Shown here one piece after another: positions 6,247 through 9,640 of a stretch of 9,640 nt of DNA. This DNA is from Pseudomonadota bacterium (lineage in GTDB: Bacteria; Pseudomonadota; Alphaproteobacteria; Rhizobiales; Xanthobacteraceae). The stretch covers positions 1 through 9,640 of the forward strand of contig JAEZEY010000428.1 in the NCBI GenBank assembly GCA_023432845.1. The letters run 5' to 3'. The notes beneath the pieces are model-generated. The model was not told where the DNA came from, ran no database searches, and saw nothing but the letters and a program-made list of their open reading frames with translations. Position 1 is the stretch's first letter. Every line of letters begins with the position of its first letter. Made by a program: the position numbers and the translations under genes.

Positions 6247-7200
6247 ATGACCAATTCGCCGAAATCATCGTTCGTCCTCAGCCACCGTCATTTGTTGGGG
6301 ATCGAGGGCCTTTCGGCCGCCGACATCACCGGCCTCCTCGACCTCGGCGAGGAATTCGTGGCACTCAATCGCCAGATCGAGAAGAAGCAGGCCTCGCTGC
6401 GCGGACGCACGCAGGTCAACATGTTCTTCGAGGTGTCGACGCGCACGCAGGCGTCGTTCGAACTCGCCGGCAAACGTCTGGGCGCCGACGTCATGAACAT
6501 GTCGGCCTCCTCGTCCTCGATGCGCAAGGGCGAGACCCTGATCGACACGGCGATGACGCTTAACGCCATGCACCCGGATATCCTGGTGGTTCGCCATCAC
6601 GCCTCGGGCGCGGTCGCCCTACTCGCCTCCAAGCTCGACTGTTCGGTGATCAATGCCGGCGACGGCGCGCATGAGCACCCGACCCAGGCGCTGCTCGACG
6701 CGCTCACCATCCGCCGCAACAAGGGCCGCATCGAGGGCCTGCTGGTCGTGATCTGCGGCGACATTTTGCATTCGCGCGTCGCCCGCTCGAACATCATTCT
6801 CCTGAATACAATGGGCGCGCGCGTGCGCGTCGTCGGGCCGTCAACGCTGATGCCGCCCGGCATCGAACGCATGGGCGTCGAGGTGGCGCATGACATGCGC
6901 GAAGGGCTGGCCGACGCCGACATTGTCATGATGCTGCGCCTGCAACGCGAGCGCATGAACGGCTCGTTTGTGCCGTCGGTCTCCGAGTACTTTAACTTCT
7001 GGGGCCTCGACCAGAAGAAACTCGCCTACGCCAAGAAGGATGCGCTGGTGATGCATCCCGGCCCGATGAACCGCGGCGTCGAGATCGACTCCATCGTCGC
7101 CGACGGCGCGCAGTCGCTGATCCGCGAACAGGTCGAGATGGGCGTCGCCATCCGCATGGCGGTGCTCGAAGCGCTGTCCAGGAACCTGCCCAATGCGTGA
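6247..7200 (+). CDS. pyrB: Aspartate carbamoyltransferase catalytic subunit
   Basis: PyrB joins carbamoyl phosphate to L-aspartate, the committed step of pyrimidine synthesis, in the cytoplasm. The 317-aa protein has all the catalytic landmarks: the carbamoyl-phosphate loop FEVSTRTQASFE with STRT at residues 64-67, Lys94 in the 80s-loop equivalent (SMRKGET), HPTQALLD at 144-151, and HPGPMNRG at 270-277. The start ATG 6247 gives the N-terminus usual for rhizobial PyrB. A GTG at 6187 is in frame with a GAGG 7 nt before it and would add 20 Pro-rich residues, but the putative promoter would lie inside that extension. The next gene is a dihydroorotase-like protein that probably binds PyrB. No regulatory pyrI chain is present in the window. 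Confidence 0.97.
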   Translation: MTNSPKSSFVLSHRHLLGIEGLSAADITGLLDLGEEFVALNRQIEKKQASLRGRTQVNMFFEVSTRTQASFELAGKRLGADVMNMSASSSSMRKGETLIDTAMTLNAMHPDILVVRHHASGAVALLASKLDCSVINAGDGAHEHPTQALLDALTIRRNKGRIEGLLVVICGDILHSRVARSNIILLNTMGARVRVVGPSTLMPPGIERMGVEVAHDMREGLADADIVMMLRLQRERMNGSFVPSVSEYFNFWGLDQKKLAYAKKDALVMHPGPMNRGVEIDSIVADGAQSLIREQVEMGVAIRMAVLEALSRNLPNA

Positions 7201-7211
7201 GGCGCTCACTT

Positions 7212-7313
7212 CGTCATTCCGGGGCGCGCTGAAGGCGCGAACCCGGAATCCAGACACAGGCCAAAGCGATTCGCTGGATTCCGGATCGCCACTGCGTGGC
7301 GTCCGGAATGACA
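7212..7313. repeat. Nested palindromic intergenic repeat, copy 1 (pyrB-pyrC gap)
   Basis: The element has outer arms GTCATTCCGG (7213-7222) and CCGGAATGAC (7303-7312), and inner arms CCGGAATCCAG (7243-7253) and CTGGATTCCGG (7274-7284). All are perfect inverted matches. It fills almost the whole gap between pyrB and pyrC, and its right end touches the AGGA ribosome binding site (7313-7316) of pyrC. The left 44 bases match copy 2 at 42 positions. It has no coding capacity and resembles dispersed palindromic repeats of rhizobial genomes. I cannot name the family. Confidence 0.9.
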
Positions 7314-7323
7314 GGATGGGTGA

Positions 7324-8628
7324 ATGATGCTGTCCGAACGCCGCCCCGTCCTGCTCGCCAACGCGCGGATCATCGATCCGTCGCGCGATCTCGACATCGT
7401 CGGCGACCTGCTGATCGCCGACGGCATGATCCGCGAGGCGCGCAAGGGCATCGGCGCCGCCGGCGTGCCGGAAGGCACCGAGGTCGTCGACTGCCGCGGC
7501 AAGGTGATCGCGCCCGGCCTCGTCGATATGCGCGCCTTCATCGGCGAGCCCGGTGCCGCGAGCCGAGAGTCCTTTGCCTCGGCGAGCCAGGCCGCCGCGG
7601 CCGGCGGCGTCACCACCATTGTCTGCCAGCCCGATACCTCGCCGGTGATCGATGATACGGCGACCGTCGATTTCGTTCTGCGCCGCGCCCGCGACACCGC
7701 CCTCGTCCATGTGCATCCGATGGCGGCGCTGACCAAGGGCCTCGAGGGCAAGGAGATGACCGAGATCGGCCTCCTGAAGGCCGCCGGCGCCGTTGCCTTC
7801 ACCGACGGCGCCAGGAGCGTGACCAATGCCCAGGTGATGCGCCGCGCCCTCACTTACGCGCGCGATTTCGGCGCGCTGCTCGTGCACCACACCGAAGACC
7901 CGGACCTCGTCGCCGATGGCGTGATGAACGAAGGCGAGTTCGCCGCCCGCCTCGGCCTGCTCGGCATTCCGCCGGCGGCCGAGACCATCGTGCTCGAACG
8001 CGACATGCGACTGGTGGCGCTGACCAAAGGCCGCTACCACGCCGCCTCCGTCACCTGCCCCTCCTCACTCGCCGTGCTCGGCGACGCGAGGGAAGCCGGC
8101 CTTGCCGTCTCCGCCTCCGCGTCGATCAATCATCTGACGCTCAACGAGAACGATATCGGGCCCTATCGCACCTTCCTCAAGATGTCGCCGCCCTTGCGCG
8201 CCGAGGAAGACCGCAAGGCTCTGGTCAAGGCGCTCAACGACGGGCTGATCGACGTCATCATGTCGGACCACAATCCGCAGGATGTCGAAACCAAGCGCCT
8301 GCCCTTCGCCGAAGCCGCCGCCGGCGCCATCGGTCTCGAGACCATGCTGTCGGCGGGATTGCGCCTTGTCCATTCCGGCGATGTAACGCTGCCGACATTG
8401 CTGCGCGCCATGTCGACGCGCCCGGCCGAACTGCTCGGCCTGCCCGGCGGCACGCTGCGCAGCGGCGCACCGGCCGACGTCATCGTCATCGATACCGACG
8501 TACCGTGGGTGGTCAATCCGGACGAGCTCAAGTCGAAGTGCAAGAACACGCCGTTCGACGAAGCGCGCATGACCGGCCGCGTCGTGCGGACGATCGTCAA
8601 CGGCCGCACCGTGTATGAATCGCTGTAA
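7324..8628 (+). CDS. pyrC: Dihydroorotase-like protein, probably non-catalytic (PyrC-prime type)
   Basis: This 434-aa protein has the overall layout of class I dihydroorotases (amidohydrolase fold): an N-terminal beta segment with VVDCRGKVIAPGLVDM, a barrel, and a C-terminal GTLRSGAPADVIVID. The active site is degraded. The usual HxH after APGLVDM is replaced by Arg70-Ala-Phe72, and the following substrate Arg is Gly74. The ligand His of the HxST motif is Ser242. Asp161, His189 and Asp315 remain, but TDHAPH has become SDHNPQ. Loss of three metal ligands suggests no hydrolase activity. In Pseudomonas-type systems an inactive PyrC-prime binds PyrB and is needed for carbamoyltransferase assembly, and the pyrB neighbour fits that role. 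A true dihydroorotase would then lie elsewhere. The start is ATG 7324 (AGGA 7 nt upstream); ATG 7327 is equally possible. Confidence 0.93.
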   Translation: MMLSERRPVLLANARIIDPSRDLDIVGDLLIADGMIREARKGIGAAGVPEGTEVVDCRGKVIAPGLVDMRAFIGEPGAASRESFASASQAAAAGGVTTIVCQPDTSPVIDDTATVDFVLRRARDTALVHVHPMAALTKGLEGKEMTEIGLLKAAGAVAFTDGARSVTNAQVMRRALTYARDFGALLVHHTEDPDLVADGVMNEGEFAARLGLLGIPPAAETIVLERDMRLVALTKGRYHAASVTCPSSLAVLGDAREAGLAVSASASINHLTLNENDIGPYRTFLKMSPPLRAEEDRKALVKALNDGLIDVIMSDHNPQDVETKRLPFAEAAAGAIGLETMLSAGLRLVHSGDVTLPTLLRAMSTRPAELLGLPGGTLRSGAPADVIVIDTDVPWVVNPDELKSKCKNTPFDEARMTGRVVRTIVNGRTVYESL

Positions 8629-8630
8629 CG

Positions 8631-8735
8631 CCGTCATTCCGGGGCGCGCTGAAAGGGCGAACCCGGAATCCAGACGCGCGCACGGATTGAATCTGGGTTC
8701 CGGGTCCGCATCTGGCGCTGCGTCCGGAATGACGG
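8631..8735. repeat. Nested palindromic intergenic repeat, copy 2 (pyrC-plsY gap)
   Basis: The element has outer arms CCGTCATTCCGG (8631-8642) and CCGGAATGACGG (8724-8735), a perfect 12-bp inverted pair. The inner arms are ACCCGGAATCCAG (8661-8673) and CTGGGTTCCGGGT (8693-8705), with one mismatch. It lies in the same orientation as copy 1. It starts 2 bp after the pyrC stop and its end overlaps the GGGAG ribosome binding site (8734-8738) of plsY. The central part differs from copy 1 while the arms are conserved. That suggests structure-preserving divergence, or a dispersed element family. Confidence 0.9.
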
Positions 8736-8744
8736 GAGCTTGAT

Positions 8745-9341
8745 ATGAGCTGGCAGGTTGCCCTCCTCCTCGCCTTCGTCGTCGGCTACCTGCTTGGCTC
8801 GATCCCCTTCGGCCTGTTGCTGACGCGCGCCGCCGGCGGTCCCGATGTGCGCACCATCGGCTCCGGCAATATCGGCGCCACGAATGTGCTGCGCACCGGC
8901 AACAAGGGTCTCGCCGCGGCGACGCTACTTGGTGATGCGCTCAAGGGCACCGGCGCCGTGCTCCTGGTCTGGCACTTCATCGGCTATGAGGCCGCACTGA
9001 TCGCCGGCCTCGGTGCGTTCCTCGGCCATCTCTTTCCGGTCTGGCTGAAGTTCAAAGGCGGCAAGGGCGTCGCCACTTACATCGGCCTGCTGATCGGGAT
9101 CGCCTGGCCCGCCGCGCTGATCTTCTGCGGTCTGTGGCTCGTCACCGCCTATTTCACGCGCTACTCGTCGCTGTCGGCGCTCGTTGCCTCGGCGCTGACG
9201 CCGATAGGCCTGATGGGCCTGGGCCGCCCCGAAGCCGCGTCGCTGTTTTTCCTCCTCGGCATTCTCTTATGGATCATGCACCGGGCGAATATTCAGCGCT
9301 TGCTGAATGGCACGGAAGGGAAGATCGGCAGCAAGGGCTAA
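8745..9341 (+). CDS. plsY: Acyl-phosphate:glycerol-3-phosphate acyltransferase
   Basis: PlsY is an integral inner-membrane enzyme that transfers an acyl group from acyl phosphate to the sn-1 position of glycerol-3-phosphate, the first step of phospholipid synthesis. The 198-aa protein has the usual several hydrophobic segments. The family motifs are present: SGNIGATNVLR (residues 40-50), GHLFPVWLKFKGGKGVAT (94-111), and a C-terminal HRANIQRLLNGTE (179-191). The start ATG 8745 follows GGGAG by 6 nt. That ribosome binding site overlaps the end of the upstream palindromic repeat, so translation could depend on how the repeat folds. The gene is in line with pyrB and pyrC upstream and dprA downstream, an order common in this bacterial group from memory. 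Confidence 0.96.
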   Translation: MSWQVALLLAFVVGYLLGSIPFGLLLTRAAGGPDVRTIGSGNIGATNVLRTGNKGLAAATLLGDALKGTGAVLLVWHFIGYEAALIAGLGAFLGHLFPVWLKFKGGKGVATYIGLLIGIAWPAALIFCGLWLVTAYFTRYSSLSALVASALTPIGLMGLGRPEAASLFFLLGILLWIMHRANIQRLLNGTEGKIGSKG

Positions 9342-9432
9342 GCTGCTTCCCCGGCCACACAACCGCAACTAAACTTCTAATTGTATCCTGCCGCACTGCG
9401 CGCGACACTACCCTCGGGACTTCGGGGGCACT

Positions 9433-9640
9433 GTGGCTTCAAAAACCAAACTCACCTCTGACCAGCGCCTCGACTGGCTGCGGCTGATCCGCAGCGACAA
9501 TGTCGGGCCGCGCACCTTTCGCGAACTGGTCAACACCTATGGCGGCGCCAAGGGCGCCCTCGCCGCGCTCCCCGGGGGGGGCCCCCCCCGGGGGGGGGGG
9601 CGCCGCGCCCGCAGGTGGAACCAAAGGCGCGTTTTGTCCC
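9433..9640 (+). CDS. dprA: DNA-processing protein DprA (5' part; distal bases unreliable)
   Basis: DprA (Smf) binds single-stranded DNA entering the cell and loads RecA on it during natural transformation. Only the N-terminal helical region is present: TSDQRLDWLRLIRSDNVGPRTFRE (read as TSDQRLDWLRLIRS and DNVGPRTFRE), then LVNTYGGAKGALAALP. This matches the start of alphaproteobacterial DprA. The start is GTG 9433 with GGGGG about 4 nt upstream. From 9574 on, the frame stays open but encodes Gly/Pro/Arg from long G and C runs. No frame there gives the expected continuation, so only 9433-9573 should be trusted. The gene follows plsY by 91 bp. In that gap I see no convincing promoter or terminator. 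Confidence 0.85.
   Translation, partial: MASKTKLTSDQRLDWLRLIRSDNVGPRTFRELVNTYGGAKGALAALPGGGPPRGGGRRARRWNQRRVLS
9570..9600. other. G/C homopolymer tract, probable sequence error near contig end
   Basis: Four C, eight G, eight C and eleven G follow one another without interruption inside the dprA reading frame, 40-70 bases from the window edge. Nothing similar occurs elsewhere in the window. Such runs are typical of low-quality read ends or assembly error, not of a real DprA sequence. Confidence 0.75.

Noticed and set aside
5727..6254. Long version of the small exported protein (175 aa)
   Set aside because: A perfect AAGGAGG and a signal peptide define the start at 6083. The longer form would bury the signal peptide and run past the divergent pyrB promoter.
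6841..8040. 399-codon open frame on the minus strand
   Set aside because: It is antisense to the end of pyrB, the palindromic repeat and much of pyrC. Reading through a repeat and two real genes marks it as a shadow.
7212..8735. pyrC as a mobile cargo flanked by the two repeats
   Set aside because: The repeats are in direct orientation and flank pyrC like a composite element. However, pyrC next to pyrB is an expected arrangement, no transposase or target duplication is seen, and pyrC codon use matches its neighbours.
9342..9432. Terminator or promoter between plsY and dprA
   Set aside because: A short GCAGC/GCTGC stem spans the plsY stop but lacks a T-run, and no paired -35/-10 hexamers are convincing.

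Overview
The window looks like a housekeeping stretch of a GC-rich alphaproteobacterial chromosome. The protein sequences and gene order resemble Hyphomicrobiales of the Bradyrhizobium / Rhodopseudomonas / Xanthobacteraceae type. This is judged from remembered family sequences, not from a database search. Coding density is high, and the largest gene-free gap is about 170 bp.

Left part (1-3801, minus strand): the tRNA-dependent amidotransferase genes, read right to left. They are gatC (3423-3710), a 78-codon ORF of unknown function, gatA (1714-3189), a SnoaL/NTF2-like gene (1121-1540) and gatB (from 1069, running off the left edge). gatC, the small ORF and gatA are packed with no spacer: TAA is followed directly by ATG, and then there is an ATGA overlap. 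A promoter-like element lies upstream of gatC. The gap between gatA and the SnoaL-like gene carries three inverted repeats, one of them terminator-like. Together GatCAB converts mischarged Glu-tRNAGln and/or Asp-tRNAAsn to the amidated forms.

Middle part (3827-6083): a 411-aa predicted exported protein of unknown family (minus), ruvX/yqgF (plus), a strong hairpin terminator, and a small exported Tyr/Gly-rich protein (minus).

Right part (6208-9640, plus strand): pyrB, a dihydroorotase-like pyrC, plsY and the start of dprA. The PyrC protein has lost the HxH metal ligands and a third histidine ligand, so it is probably the non-catalytic PyrC-prime partner of aspartate transcarbamoylase. pyrB appears to have a promoter so close to its ATG that the mRNA would be almost leaderless. 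Two copies of a roughly 100-bp nested palindromic repeat fill the pyrB-pyrC and pyrC-plsY gaps. Both stop right beside the downstream ribosome binding site. The last ~70 bases contain long G and C runs inside dprA and look like low-quality contig-end sequence.

No tRNA, rRNA, CRISPR array, insertion sequence or phage gene was seen. No clearly new multi-gene system is visible. The most unusual items are the inactive-looking PyrC, the paired repeats beside start sites, the near-leaderless pyrB, and the two extra genes inside the gat cluster.
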